From: Cristatella mucedo
Taxonomy: Eukaryota > Bryozoa > Phylactolaemata > Cristatellidae
Reading direction: 5' to 3'
Length of the DNA: 64,000 bases
Assembly: GCA_009760855.2 (NCBI GenBank)
Contig: WPIO01000002.1
Location: 11,216,001 to 11,280,000, forward strand
The notes under the pieces were generated by a model. It was not told the origin of the DNA, made no database searches, and saw only the letters and a list, made by a program, of their open reading frames with translations. The translations under genes and the position numbers were made by a program. Within the stretch, counting starts at the first letter, position 1, and each line of letters begins with the position of its first letter. Positions 1 to 12,572 of the stretch are shown here, in pieces.

Positions 1-495
1 TCTTTGACTCCAGCCTATCCCTCAGATCTACTCCCCCACCAGACCAAGCATCGTACCACTCGCTTTTCGGAATCCAACAGTTTACCAAATACCTCGTACA
101 AACCTCAAATCCTTTGGAAACCGTGCATTTAGTTCGTATGCTCCCAAAGCCTGGAACTCACTCCCGACTTGCGTCACAACATCCCCTGACTTAACCACAT
201 TTAAAAAAGAATTTGAAAGCGCACCCATTTAGGACAGCACTTAGTGGGTCCATGTGATTCGTCTTTTATGTGCTTATGCGTGCTGACACTGCAAGCTGCC
301 ACTAACCACACTTGCATGGTGACCCTGTGCATGTCACCCCTAACCATGTTATCCACGTTGTTTATCGAGCATGATTTTACTCGCCATTCAATCACGTTTG
401 CCTTTGCAGCAAATTTAAAGCGCCTAGAAAGACATTGATTTCTCTGAGGGCGCTTTATCAAGCGTATTTTTAGTATTATTAATATTATTATTGCA
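1..495 (+). mobile_element. L2/CR1-type LINE, 3' end of RT ORF plus 3' UTR
   Basis: The first ~230 bases encode the last residues of a non-LTR reverse transcriptase and closely match the better copy at 41330-41560. The match continues through the 3' UTR, the terminal 'gcgcctagaaag ... gagggcgctttatca' hairpin-like motif and an ATT-rich tail near 470-495. The copy is cut by the window start. The stem-like 3' motif followed by (ATT)n is typical of L2-clade LINEs and recurs at least 15 times in this window. Confidence 0.85.
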
Positions 496-1320
496 TCTCT
501 TTCAGCAGAGTAGGCAAATGGCTGAACCTCTGGAATTTCCGAACCTCGCACCCATAGTCGCAACCAGCTGCAGAGAGATATAATGCTTTTTTTGGTGGCC
601 CAGCGAAAACGTAATACCAGTTGTCCAGCCTTGACGTAACCAAAAAGCTAATTAGATTTTTTCTCCTGCTTTCTTTTAGCAAGCCACCGTGTAGAAGTCC
701 CTAATCTTAAGCCTTAGTCCTAAGCCCTAGCCTTAAGCCTAATCTTAAGAAGTCCCTAATCTTAAGTCTTTAGTCTTTAATCCTAATTTTAAGGATAAAA
801 TGGCTTTGGAAGCGGTCTTGTTGGTGAAGCTTTCCAACGAAAAGCAGTTATCAAAGATGATATGTAAATTCCGAGCGAGCACATAAACACGGTCGCATTA
901 CATCTTGAGCTATAAGTGGTTTGTGGCAGGAATTAAATAGCAGATTTCCGCATCGAGCTAAACCAGTCGACAACAATGCGATGTATTTGTACTGTGCACA
1001 ATTTACTTGAAACAACTCGGCTTTTAGTTGCCTGAGGTTTTCGAGCGACATTTTTTTCATAGTAGCTATACGCTGACGACGCGTAACGCAATTGTCCGAC
1101 GGTCTTTCAGAAATTCCTTTACGAATAAAGTAAAAAACAAAATAAAAACGCACGTCCAAACCAAGACCAAGGTTATGAATACTAAGCCTGGTATTTTTGC
1201 GGCATATTGGAAACCTCTCGCGTTCATTTCATATCATAACTAATGGCACCCGTCTATCATCGTCGGAAACCTCGCTCGCGCGACCGTGCAGTAGGACGCG
1301 GGTAATTAATACCCTTCGGT
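496..1320. other. Intergenic, no gene supported
   Basis: I see no reading frame with recognisable similarity. About 698-790 holds a degenerate direct repeat built on CCTAA/CTTAAG-like words. It resembles a decayed telomere-like or simple-repeat tract but is too irregular to name. Confidence 0.4.
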
Positions 1321-1323
1321 GAC

Positions 1324-3165
1324 ATGCTGCGGTTAACTCGACGTTCGGAGCAAGAAGAATCCTCGAAAGATGGCTCCGCTCCGGCTTGCTTCCGCTCCGT
1401 CGACGCGTGGCCTCACTCTCGGCGTGGACGTCCGCAGCGGCTTCGCAGTGCCCTTTTTAGCTCCCCTTCGCCCCGGCGGAGCCCTCGAAAGCTGGGCTAT
1501 CCCGCAGCGAAGCTTCAAGGGGGCGGGGCGAACGGGGTGGTTCGCGAACCCCTCTTCGCGTCGGTCGCCGGCGATCGGCCCCGCGACTCGCGGGGCGCCG
1601 CTGCTGCCGGTCCGCTCGCACTACTGCGTTTCGCTGAGCTTTGTTACGGAAGCGGACCAACGCCTCGCGCTGGCATCCCGCAAATGCGCACTCGGGCGAC
1701 GGCGGGAATAGCCTGTAGTGAAGCCGCTGCGGAGGGTGCAGTGAAGCCGCTGAGGCGGTGCCGCCGCCTCGTCGCGTGCGGCGGCTCTGCCGCCAGCTGT
1801 CGGGTCGAGGCCGCAACATCGAAACGTACTACTGCCGTTGGCGTATATAATATTAATATAATAATACTAATATTATTTATTTAATATTTTTTATTTATAA
1901 TTAATTAATTTAATTTAATTAGTTTTATTTTATACTTTATAATAATTACTTTTTTAATTTTTAAATTAAATAATGATATTTATTATTATTTTTAATAAAT
2001 ACATATTGTTACAATGTTGAAGCGTACATACGCTACATCGATTGCCGATATATTATTCGCGGTTAAGGCATAAAAATGACTCGGAGCCGGCTACGTAATA
2101 CTCGATGGTTAAGCGGCTTGAAAGCCGAAGCCGTAGAATTGGCACTGAGTTGAGCTCAAGGCGTTGAGCTACAGGCGGCGGTTGTGCCCCCGACTGCTTG
2201 CCCCGGCCGGCAGTTTAGCGAGGCTCCGGCCGCCGTCCAGGAGTTGGTGCTCACCGCGACCGATGCTGGACGCCTGCAACGATCGTTCGCTGTCGAGTAG
2301 ACTTCTCTACTCCACGGATACGGACTCGCTATCACAAGGTCAGGGGCGCTCTTCGTTCGTCGCAGTAGCATTCGGCCGCTAAATGGCGTTCGGCTTGCCG
2401 GTGCGGCGACGTATGCCGGCGAAGCGCGAGCGCCCACCCCCCCCCCCCGAGCCTCGCAGCCTTCGCGCGCCCGTCGACGCGATTTCGCGGCCCTAGTTTC
2501 TTCCGGACGCCGAGGCCGCGACGACCCGTTTTGTAAAAGGACGGCAAGCGTCGTCGTCGGCGGTGAAGCGAAGGCTGCAAGCGCGAGCGAGCTCGAGCGC
2601 TATTCCTGACAGCGATTCCTCGCGGAGCATTTGAGCGCTGAATGTTCGCCTCAGCGACCTTCTCAACAATTAAGCAGCCAGCGAGCCGGACGAACGGGCT
2701 CTCGCTCGCCGCCTTAACGACCTGACAATGCCCAGCGGCGTTTGGCTTGGCGGCTGAGAACGCGGAAAAAGCCTTTGCTTGTCGGTTGGACGCCATGTTG
2801 CACAAAAGAGCGCTCTCAAGTCGAGTGCAAAGAGTTGAAAAGAGTTGCCGCTCGTATAGGTAGTCGCTGCGGTCGATTCGCTCGACATTAGTCACGCCTC
2901 TCTCTCCCTCTCTTCGACTCTCAAAGAAGCGGTCGCTGGGAGGTCAATAAAGTAATTTGGTAATTTGCGCGAGTGATCGAAGAAATCGGCCGTCGCCCAT
3001 CTGCTGGTTGCTGCGAGCTGGCAGCTGCGCCGGGCGCCGCGCTCGTTTTCGCTGCGCTTTGCCTCGCTCGCTTCGGAATGGCCGCCGCCTTCAGCATCCG
3101 AGCTCAGCATTGACCAGCAGACGCTCCTGGGCGCACCCTTAGAGGCATCGTAGGTAGTTCGCACA
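1324..3165. other. GC-rich, CpG-dense stretch with AT-rich insert
   Basis: Positions 1324-1820 and 2150-3165 are strikingly CpG-rich compared with their flanks. All six frames stay open for long distances, as expected from composition alone. Between them, about 1842-2000 is almost pure A/T. The block could be a CpG island covering a promoter or 5' UTR, but I can support no exon: the overlapping ORFs on both strands look like arginine/alanine/proline-rich composition artefacts. Confidence 0.4.
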
Positions 3166-3285
3166 CTGCTGAACTGGTTTAAGTCGTATCTCTGCGAGAC
3201 ATGAAAGTTCGAAGGCGTAAATCGAAGTCGGTCATCTAGGAAGCCCTCAAAGTACGGGGTACCTCGGGATCGGGTCTCGGGCCCG

Positions 3286-3480
3286 CTTTTTTTTCTTCAA
3301 AATTTATACTCTCCCTCTGGCCATTAGCATCACCAAACACGATCTTGGCTTTCAATTCTACACCGACGATATGCAGGTCTACATACCCGTCGACCCTTCG
3401 AAGTCTGGTTTCTCATCCGACCCCCTCCCTTTCTTCTCTTGGAGCCTGCAACGACGAGATTCGCACATGGATAGCCACTG
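3286..3480 (+). mobile_element. LINE RT fragment (YxDD region)
   Basis: Translation gives the reverse-transcriptase core around FYTDDMQVY, the L2-type version of the catalytic F/Y-x-DD motif, preceded by a FxLYTLPL-like stretch. It is a short 5'- and 3'-truncated piece with no intact ORF. Confidence 0.7.
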
Positions 3481-3614
3481 ATCTGTAGAGACTTCTAGAT
3501 TGCCGCTGACTTCTAGATACCTATTGATAATAATGACCCAACAAATAGGTATGCGCTTGCCTAGTGTGGCACTCAAGTTGGAAAACCTCACCTTAAAGAT
3601 TGATTCATCAAGCA

Positions 3615-3865
3615 TCACTCAATAATAGTAATAATAATAATAATAATACACATGATACAGCGCCTTCAGAGAACCCAGTCTCTTTCTAGGCGCTACACGT
3701 ACACGTGCTCCAAATGAAACACGCTCGAAGGGTGAGTGGTATCATGCTAGAGTAACGACATAAACAAAATAAAACATGGTTAGGGGTGGCATGCATATGG
3801 TCAGCACGTAAGTGTGGTTAGCGGCAGCATGCAACGTCAGCACGCATAAGCACAACGTACTGAAG
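3615..3865 (-). mobile_element. LINE 3' UTR, reverse orientation
   Basis: A (TAA)n tract is followed by the reverse complement of the LINE terminal motif (gcgccttcagagaac ... ctttctaggcgct) and the repeated 'atggttaggggtg / catgcacagtgtcagcacgca' 3' UTR words. It lies immediately next to a plus-oriented LINE, so two insertions are juxtaposed. Confidence 0.75.
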
Positions 3866-5960
3866 TGACATCTACCCACACATTTTGCGTGCTATTCCAA
3901 AGCAGCTCGTCATTAGATGAAGATACGTCCTCCACTTTCAAGTCGGCCTACTTCCAACCTTGGAACCTAGCAAAAATTGAGGCATGCTTCGCTAAGAGTA
4001 CGACAACCGAAGTAGCTCTCGCATCAGTGATGTCGCGTCTAGATTGCTATTATTCTGCGATGGACAGATCTGATGCTGCCATGCATAACTAAAATAACAA
4101 ATATATCCTTTGCCCAAGACCTTAGCACCTTTTTTTTACAAAGGCTGTTGCTTTGGCCACTAATTAAGTTGACCAAGAGAACTTGTAAGCAACTTCCGCC
4201 CAGTCTTCATACTGCCGTCCCTAACAAAGAAAATAGTACGAGCCGTGGCAGACCGGCTAAACTTCACTATTTAAACTTCAAATCTTGCACCAAAAAGAAG
4301 TTCCAGTCCGGTTTCAGAGCTGCTCACTCCGCCGAGTCAGCATTACTTCGGGTATGCAGCGACAGGAATGCAGACTTAGGTAAAGGCTCTCTGCTCGCTT
4401 TGCTTTGACCTTTGGACTTTTCGGGAACGCTTGATATTATTGATCACCGTGTCCTCTTCTGGCGCCTCGCATTTCGCCCGGGCATTACAGGCACTACTCG
4501 GCAACGACTGAAGTCCTAACTCAGCGAGAGACTCCAGAGTATTAATGCGAACGTACGCAGATCATTCGAGGAGCGGACTGGTGTACGGGGGTACCACAGG
4601 GCTCCGTGCTTGTTCCGTTTCTTTTCGCATTCTATACTCTCCCTCAAGCCGATATGATTGCCAAGGACAAACTAGGCTCTCACTTTTATGCAGATGGCAC
4701 TCAGCTGTACTTATGCTTTGAACCCCCCCCCCCAGCCTTCCAGCACGTCGAATACTCTCTCAACTCCCTTGCTGCATGTATTGATTGATGACATCCGCAC
4801 ACGGATGGCAGCAAACTTTCCAAAATTGAATTATGATAAAAACCTACTTACTATCTATGGGCAAAACAAGTGCGATTCACATATTGGAAATATTAACACT
4901 CACAATCGGCTCTGCCAGCATATCTCCTATTGAATCAGCACGAAATCTAAATGTTCTACTCCAAAGTGACATGTCTGCAGAAGATCACATCAGCTCCACA
5001 GTTAAGTATACATTCTTTCAGCTGCATAGCATTGCTAAAATTCGGGTTTGCTTACACAGGGATACTACATCAAAACTGGTCCGTGCATTTGTTACATCGC
5101 GTCTCGACTTTTGTAACTCACTGTTTGCTGGTCTATTGGCGTGTGCAATGAGGGGCTTACAGTGGGTGCAAAACTCTCTAGCCACGCTTGTCTGTCGTGA
5201 GAGTCGCAGTTTTCGCATCACACCACTTCTCACCTACCTGCCTGCACTTGCTCCTATCAAGAAGAATATTGCCTTCAAAATTCTGTCTCTCACTTTTAAG
5301 ACCTCTCATTCTTCTTCGCCAGCATATCTATCAGAATTACTCCCAACCAGACTAGGCATCGTACCACCCACTTTCTGATTCAAATTGCTTAGCTATACCT
5401 CGAACTAACCTCAAATCGTTAGGAGACCGTGCCGTTAGTCTCAAAGCCTGGAACTTGCTTCCGACTGGCGTCACGTCACCTCTTGACTTGACAAAATGTA
5501 ATAAGAAATTAAAAACGCACCTGGTACTCCCAGAATTGTGTGGGTCCAAGTGATTTATTCTTTGTGTGCTTATGCACTCTGACCTCAGTGCATGTTGTTG
5601 CTAATCATACTGGAGTCTTTCCTGTACATTATACGCTTAGGTAAAGTGGCAAGAAAGTTATTAAGTCCTCTTGAGGTCGCTATACGCTATATATGGTTTA
5701 GCCATGCCTCGAACACACCTGAAATCCTTTAGATACCGTCTTTAGTTCTTATGATCCCAATGCCTTGACTTGACAATATTTAACAGGAGGCTAAACATGC
5801 GCCCATTCCTCACAGCATTTGCAGGGTCCTTGATCAGTTGTCCTTTTTGTGCCTTCGTATATCGATACTTCGAACGATACCGCCAGGAATAAGGTCATGC
5901 TTGCCTTGTAGCATACGTAAAGTGCCTAGACAGAGATTAAGTTATTTTCGGGTATTATAG
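3866..5960 (+). mobile_element. Degenerate L2-type LINE, RT and 3' UTR
   Basis: Broken frames together cover much of the RT domain. Pieces seen: SGFRAAHSAESALL (fingers), a decayed D-x-GTLDIIDHRVL motif, DDIRTRMAANFPKLN, RLDFCNSLFAGL and the LP-x-HxxxAxxYLSELLP tail. At least two copies may be superimposed, because 3870-4090 already contains the thumb region (SAYFxxxNLAKI, SRLDCYYS). Stops and frameshifts are numerous. The 3' UTR motif (agtgcctagacagag) appears near 5920. Confidence 0.8.
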
Positions 5961-6129
5961 AAATACAAAATTATGATTGCTGTATTATAATTATTCCTTT
6001 CTGTTCAGGACTCCAGAATATTTCCCTCAATCCTTTACATTAGTTTCGAACTCAACCGCCCCTCCGGTCTGTCTTCAATGGCGTCTGTCTTTGACGGCGT
6101 AGCTACCACATAAAACCACTTTTGTCCAA

Positions 6130-6395
6130 GCTTCACTGGCTTGGTATCAATCAAGAATCCAATAGATTTCACGATCCTGTTCGGCTTACAAATCGCTTCA
6201 CTCGCTTGCACCATTCTACCTGTCCGACCTCCTTAACCAGATTATTCATTGTGTTTGTTTTTCAAGCAAGATTTTACTTGCCATTCAATTGCATTTCCCT
6301 TTGCAGCAAATGTAAAGCGCCTAGAAATAGATTAAGTTCTTGGAGGGCACTTTATCAAGTGTATTATTATTATTATTATTATTACTCCTTGTGCT
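6130..6395 (+). mobile_element. LINE 3' end fragment
   Basis: It contains the final UTR words (attttacttgccattcaat, gcagcaaatgtaaagcg), the cctagaaatagatt ... gagggcactttatcaa terminal motif and an (ATT)n tail at about 6363-6390. No coding part remains. Confidence 0.8.
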
Positions 6396-7560
6396 TTTGC
6401 ACCACCTGCACTCAATACCTAGTCATCACGTCTCATCTAACGGCGATAATTATTGACTCGCTGTCCCCGGGATCTGCGGATCTTTCCGTCTCCAGAAAGA
6501 GGTGAAACTCTGCAGCTCAGGGTCTTCTGCTTGCAGCATAGCCATAAACTTCGCAGCCATTGCCGCCTCGTCGTCTTTGTGTCTGCTGCAGCTACCGACG
6601 CAGTACTAGCGAACAGCTGCTCGCTCGAGTGCACGACCTTCACCTTCAGTTAGCAGAGATGATGCCACTGCACCCGATACTCCTCCACCATTGAGCGGCG
6701 AGTCACATGTCGTAAGCTCAAAGCTACTCACTGGTGGCGACTTCTGCCGAGCCTTACCGATCAGCAGCGACCAGGACAGCGGTCTATTAAAGATACAGTC
6801 TCGCCCTGCCTGCACCTAAACTGGTTGTTGAACTCCGTACTTGCGTACATCCAGGAGCGAACCCTCCGCGTGGACAGCTACCGGCTTAAGCCGTAAACAG
6901 AACCTTAAAACAACTGCCAGAGAGTGGCGCGCAGCAATCGAGTTTGCGTGCAATCGCAACGTGAGCTACGTAGTAGACGTCAAAGACAAGCCTGCACACA
7001 CGCCACCACTTTATGCAGATGCGGAAATCGCAGTCGGCGACGCTCGGTCGCCGGTTGTGTGCTTTCATTTATTACGATGCATCTGCTAGAACTGAAGCGC
7101 TAGTGGTCCAAGCTTGTCAGCGCAGCAGCCCGAGTCGGCGCTGGCACATCACCTGATTCGTAATTAACATTTGCCATTGCCTGCGGTAGCGAAGTAAGAG
7201 GCTCGAAGAGCGGGATGGTTGAAACTTTTGAGACCGGACTGTCAACGCTAGTTGAGGTGGCAATTCTAAGAGACGTCTCAACTATGTGACACTTCCACAG
7301 CCTAGACACGGAACCACTTATTTGCCGATCCCAGACCTGGACTGTAGCGCAAGAGGCACGCATCTAGCTGCGGCCATCTTGCTAAATGAAGACAGAGTGC
7401 GAGTTTGCACATGGTTAGTAAGCCGGAATCGTTGGAGGATCACACTGTCACGGGCTAGGCATGTCAATTTTTGCACGCCGATGGTAGGCTTAGCGCGAGG
7501 AGCTGCATCGCAGACGGAGATCTTCAAATTAGTCTAATTTAAAAGTCAGGAAAGACTCTT
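6396..7560. other. Intergenic, no gene supported
   Basis: Several 60-90 codon ORFs lie on both strands but overlap one another, show no recognisable motif and have no convincing splice-site pairing. Nothing further is supported. Confidence 0.4.
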
Positions 7561-7574
7561 CACACATTACTCTG

Positions 7575-8090
7575 CGATTATATAATAAGGATAATAATAA
7601 TGATGACGCATTTTTCAAAACGCTGTCAGAGAACTCAATCCCTATTCAGGCGGATTACAATCACTGCAAGAGTAGCAATACAGATAGTTCATAAAAATCA
7701 AGGTATCCTACTTAGGCAAGAATTCAAAACCACGAAATTATCATGATACGACTAGCATGAAAAATTACTCAAAAACCTTAAGGCACTCGCTCGCAAAACT
7801 CCCGGGTAGTAACAATAGTTCAATCATGTGCGGGTAAGCAAAGCACTGGTAAAACAGGACAGGTCCAATACGCGGTAATGCAAGAGCATGACGCTGTCGC
7901 CTTTAACACGACATACACAGTTTCAAAACTCACAATTAAATCAAAGGAATGCCTTTTGTGTGCTTATGCGTGCCCAACACTGTGAATGTTATCCTTAACC
8001 AATAGACAAGCATCCTTTCCTGCAAATATGAAGTGCCTAATAAGAGATTTGGTTCTCTTACGGCTGAGTGCTATTCCAATTTTCTACGCA
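7575..8090. mobile_element. Opposed LINE 3' end remnants
   Basis: An (ATA)n tract at 7585-7600 leads into the reverse-complemented LINE terminal motif (cgctgtcagagaactcaat). About 7960-8075 carries forward-oriented 3' UTR words ending in gtgcctaataagagatttggttc. Both pieces are noticeably diverged from the copy at 41.8 kb. Confidence 0.55.
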
Positions 8091-8542
8091 TTCCATGACT
8101 TTTTGAACCTAGCACCGACGTAGTGCTACCATCGTCGACGATGGGGCAACCCATTCGAAGACGACGAGGATGCCTTGGCGAAAGCCGAGGATCGGAAGAT
8201 CACGAAAGCCGTCTAGCGTGACTTCCGGTCCCAGAGTCGGGTGTCAGCGTCTGTCCTAGCATTTGTCGTAGGAGCACTCGCGTCTAGGTACCCGGGTAAT
8301 GAGCAGTGCCTTGATGCCCCTGGCATCAAAGCTGCGTACCGGGAGCTCTTCTGGAAACATGTTTAAGCGACGTGGTGTTCGGCAGTGCCAATGTTATGTG
8401 GGCCTAGTTCTCCGCGTTGGGTAGCAACCGTGCTGTCGTTTAGCACGGTAGCGCTCAGCCCGTGGGGGAGGACGACGTATGACCTGCTCTTGTTTAATAT
8501 TTATATTCTCTAATAAAAAATATTTTTATCTTTATCGTAATT

Positions 8543-8704
8543 ATGACTGGGTCTTGGGCCATGGGTGAGGTGCTCTCTCTTCGAGACCTTGGTCGTGGAT
8601 TCGAGTCCTGCAGTGGTCGATTCTGTATTGACCTCTGCAGGCAGTGGCGATAGTTGTGAAGGATCATCTATCTCTAAATAAATGATGCTGTTAAATCAAC
8701 TTAC
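8543..8704 (+). mobile_element. tRNA-derived SINE, copy 1
   Basis: The head has a tRNA-like internal promoter: an A-box-like segment around 'gggccatgggtgaggtg' and a B box 'ggattcgagtcc'. The body has 'gtggcgatagttgtgaagga' and the tail ends in 'gctgttaaatcaactt'. The same head, body and tail recur at 8.9, 13.4, 34.0, 37.5 and 44.2 kb in both orientations, which defines a dispersed family rather than a tRNA gene. There is no full cloverleaf or CCA-adjacent acceptor stem. Confidence 0.75.
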
Positions 8705-8829
8705 ATTCATTATTGTCATTATTCGGTTCTGTTACTTTTTAATTTGAATAACTGGATCGTAATCCACAAGTCATTAATAGCAGGCCGCATGTAGTCTCTC
8801 CTTAACAGTGAAAAATAATAATTATACAC

Positions 8830-9045
8830 ATTTTTTATATCGCCCTCGAAAAACTCAATGTCATTATACATAAATACGTGCTTATTTAGCGCCCTCTTTT
8901 GTATAGCGACAGAAGAGCCTTTACGGCTTTCACCACCGCTTGCATTTGCAATAAAGGACTGCCCACCACAGGGTTCGAACCCACGACCTCGGGACAGAGG
9001 TCGTGAAAGGCAACCACCTTACCTAGTTTGCCATCATGACTCACA
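8830..9045 (-). mobile_element. tRNA-derived SINE, copy 2 (reverse), with LINE tail
   Basis: Read on the minus strand from 9045, it carries the A-box-like region, the B box 'gggttcgaaccc', the 'aagccgtaaaggctcttctgtcgctata' body and then LINE-like 3' sequence with gagggcg. It is one of the two best-preserved copies, the other being at 37.49-37.69 kb. Confidence 0.75.
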
Positions 9046-9640
9046 AAAGTTCTAGGCAATTTAAATTTTCTGCTAAAGGAAGCATGATCAAATGGTTAGT
9101 GGTAGCATACTCAATGACAGCAGGCATATCGTGGTTAGAGGTGACATGCTCACAGTCTGCATGCAAATATGGTTAGTGGCATCATGCACAGTTTCAGAGC
9201 GCATGAGCACACAAAGGAAGGATCACATGCAACCACTAACTAAATGCTGTAATAATTAGATGTGTTTTCAATTTCTTTTTAAATGTGGTCAAGTCAGGGG
9301 ATGTCGTGACGCAACTCGGAAGTGAGTTTCTGGTTTTGGGAGCATACGAGCGAAAGGCACGGTCTCCAAAAGATTTGCGGTTCGTACGAGGTATAGATAA
9401 ACGATTAGATTCAGAAAAGTGGGTGATACGATGCTTAGCCTGGTAGTGGAGTAGATCTGATAGGTAGGCTGGAGCCAAAGAATGAAGGGACCTAAAATGG
9501 AGTGACAAAACCTTGAAGTTGATGCATTGCCTGGCTGGTAGCCAGTGCAGGTTGGCGAGAAGTGAATATGTTCTATGAGACAAAGAAGAAACAGAACTAA
9601 TAAACACAACATGCTATGATGATTGCTATACATATATAAA
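9046..9640 (-). mobile_element. LINE RT C-terminus plus 3' UTR
   Basis: The minus strand encodes LLANLHWLPARQCINFKVLS, then [15 protein letters not shown] and SLPSCVTTSPDLTTFKKKLK. These correspond closely to the end of the copy at 41.2-41.56 kb. The 123-codon frame (9236-9607) is open, so this is one of the younger fragments. The 3' UTR runs to about 9046. Confidence 0.85.
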
Positions 9641-9659
9641 ATACACAGAGAAGAGCAAC

Positions 9660-10980
9660 GCATTCTGGACTGCTTTTCCTAAAATGTCCCCAGTCCTAAA
9701 AACTGAAAAGTTCACACCAAAGGTATGGAAATCATAAAATTATTGCCGAGTCTTCGCTAACATAGCTACCTTGAGCTGGCAATGTCCCAAGCGTGTAATA
9801 AACTATTCTTAAGATTTTACACACAACTTTCAATGAAGCGGAATAATTGAATTAGCATTCTGGTTATTATAATTGTTATTGTGCATTTATCTGTAAGTCC
9901 ACAAAGCCACAAAGGCTGAGCAAGAGGTATGCTAGAACTTCCTGCAGCATGGCTATTTTGGTGTGCATGGAGCATGATAGTCAGCTGATACCAATGCAGC
10001 CGTATTTATGCATCAGTAGAATAGCTGTAGCACCTTTCATCCAACTTATAGCAAACAATGAAGAAAGAATTGCCTGGCGCAGGACTTAAACATGCGACAT
10101 GGCTTGTGAAGTGCGAGTGGCTTGCTTATCTGCTTAGATTCACGGGGGTTTGAGTTCTTTAGTGCCCTGAGCCCTGTGTCCAAACTCTCTGCAGAGGGAT
10201 CAGCCACCTCAGAAGAGAGCAGCAAGTCACACAGCGAGGAGGATGTGCATCCACAGTACTCTGAGGCAGCTGGGAACAGCTGGGAGTCCTCTTTGACCAA
10301 CAGATACATAATATCGTGCAATAAGACGAATTCACCAGGACGCTGAATAGGGCAGAGAAAGCGGTCCGGAGCGGTTTTGTTGCAGTGGTTTACGGCTTTC
10401 TGGGAAATTTTAAGGCTGAAAACTATCAGTAGATGGTTTGGTGTCTCACAAATAACTATGCCAAAATGGGACACAGAATGTCCATCTTAGTCTACATCAT
10501 TGATGCTCATCTTGACAAATTGAAGGAGAACATGGAGCTTAATGGAAGAAGCAAAGCTAGCGCTTTCACCAGGATAGACCGGACTTTGAACGTAGTTATC
10601 GAGGACAGTATACCAAAACATGAAAGGGGGTATATCGGGGGGGGGGGGGACATCTACCTGGAATATCAACTAATTCCTAAACCCTCTGTGTGGTAATTTG
10701 TTGCATGATTTCAGAGTAAACGCGTGTTAATTCTAATTCAGTTATTGTTCCTTTAGGCTAAACATGTGTTAATTATTGTTCCGGTCGCAAAAACAAAGTT
10801 GATAGGAGACAGTGGCCATTTTCCATACTTCTGAGGCTTAAGCAATTTGAAAACAGCAATTACTACTCGAGAATAAAAGTTGCGTCCCATTTAGTTATCG
10901 GCACAGCTAAAAATGGCATGTTGGACGTGCAGATGGCTAAAGAAGAGACCAAATGAGGAAGCGGGGCAGAGAGGTCAAGG
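9660..10980. other. Mostly unassigned; possible short coding-like frame at 10122-10346 (+)
   Basis: Around 9850-9930 there is a diverged LINE tail like the one at 34.5 kb. A plus-strand frame at 10122-10346 is rich in Ser/Glu (EGSATSEESSKSHSEED) and follows an AG acceptor-like site. I cannot link it to any other exon or family. The remainder shows nothing I can support. Confidence 0.25.
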
Positions 10981-10984
10981 CCCA

Positions 10985-11290
10985 AAAGAGGTCAAGGCCC
11001 AAGCAAGAGAATGAAGGGACTTACAAGCTAATCGCTGGACCTTAGCGTCGACATGCCGCTTGACGGAATGCTAGTGCATGTGTAAGAAAAGCGGTGGGTG
11101 ACAGTGGGTATACAGTGGACACTTGACAGAAAAATCTAGCTAAAAAGTTTCGTAAGATTTGCAAGGGGCTTATAGCGAAGGCAAGAAGACCTGCAACGAG
11201 CGAGCTATCGAAATCGGACGGGAGGTCGCAAATGAATGAACTAGCTGGCCTGCGACGTTCCCGTATCTTGTGTGCGATCAAGTGTGGCAA
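10985..11290 (-). mobile_element. Diverged LINE RT fragment
   Basis: Minus-strand translation gives DFDSSLVAGLLAFAISPLQ, a decayed match to the LINE thumb segment [21 protein letters not shown] at 41.1 kb. This is followed by the weakly conserved LxFRQ region. No terminal motif remains. Confidence 0.65.
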
Positions 11291-11479
11291 CTTTACCTAG
11301 CCTGATCCAGGAAAAACTGCATTTCGCACACTGCATTACTAAGCTGCAGGAGAGATGCTGGCTGAGTGAATTTTGAGCAGGACGCCATCGTGTTTCCGAC
11401 CTGACAATGAGCTCGTAAAAAACTATGAGGTGGATGCTGTCGTAATTCAATTTGAACAAGTGTAGGGAGAACCGGGCAG

Positions 11480-12350
11480 GCGGAAAGAAGTGGACGCCTT
11501 CGAGGGCTTCTGTGCTGGCTGCGTGCTGCCATCAGTAATGCACGTCTCTGTAAAGCATCGGCGCCAGTGCCTGGGCAGTGCACGTGTCAGCGGCCGATCC
11601 ATTGGCGGGCGATTCCCGCCGAGTATTGCCCGTCAGGCGTGTCGCTTAGCGAAAGCTCTAGCGCTCTCTCATCAGGTAGCGCTCTCTCATCAGCTCGCGG
11701 CGACTCCCAGCAGCCCCGGGGCATCTCGCGCTCAGCAAGCCCGCTCGGCCGGCAGACCTGGGCCAAATAGCTCGAAGGGGCCGGCCTCTCGATGGCATAC
11801 ACGGCGTATCTTCGGCCAGCCCGATGGCAAACACTGGCTCTCAATAGGAAACCAGGCACGCTGTTATTCAGCCCGCCGAAATGAGCTGTTTTCGCCAGGT
11901 AGCCGCAAAGCTGCAATTGATGCGAGGAGCGGGTGGAACTTTCACCGTGTCGGCGGCAGCCCGCGAAAGCGGTCGACAGTCGATAGATTTTTATCCTTAC
12001 GTCTGTTAGCTCGCCTGTGCTCGCCCGATCGAATCTGCAAGCTCGCAAGTGACCGCTGGGCGGCAGGAGATGCATCGCTCCCGCCCTCACGGTGCCGCTC
12101 CCGCCCTAGCTGCCCAGCACCCACTCGTCAACGTTATTATCCCGCCCCACGAAGCCGCGGAGCGGGGCAACGAGACTCAAGCATGTTTTTTACCCTTCGC
12201 GAGGTTCATCAGCATCCACTCTCCGGGAGTGTGTGTGTGTGTGTTGGGCGTGTGCGTGCGTACTCGCACGTGTGTGTGTCAGCGTTCATTTTTCGTCACC
12301 ATCTTTAGCAGCGGCGCTTAATTTCAGTCCAAAAACCGTTATACATCATG
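11480..12350. other. GC-rich stretch, no gene supported
   Basis: Long overlapping open frames occur on both strands and look composition-driven. A short direct repeat (gcgctctctcatcag, twice) lies at about 11659-11693, and GT-rich microsatellite bits at 12229-12280. No domain or intron-exon structure was recognised. Confidence 0.35.
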
Positions 12351-12356
12351 GTCCAA

Positions 12357-12420
12357 GTTCACTGTCTCTCTCTCCCCCCCTCTCTCTCTCTCTCTCGCCC
12401 TTTCTCTCTCTCTCCCCCCT

Positions 12421-12517
<97 letters not shown>

Positions 12518-12572
12518 CCCCTCTCTCTCTCCCTCCTCCTCTCTCTCCCTCTCTCTCTCTCTCTCACTTCAT
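12357..12572. repeat. (CT)n/(GA)n microsatellite
   Basis: Nearly uninterrupted CT dinucleotides with a few C-rich interruptions near 12370-12425 and 12515-12550. The long Leu-Ser or Arg-Glu ORFs across it are artefacts of the repeat. Confidence 0.97.

Noticed and set aside
1324-1884. 186-codon protein in the GC-rich block
   Set aside because: Overlapping frames on both strands are equally open; composition is Arg/Ala/Pro-rich with no motif.
8930-9045. Functional tRNA gene from the A/B-box-like sequence
   Set aside because: The same sequence recurs as a dispersed family with a non-tRNA body and there is no complete cloverleaf.
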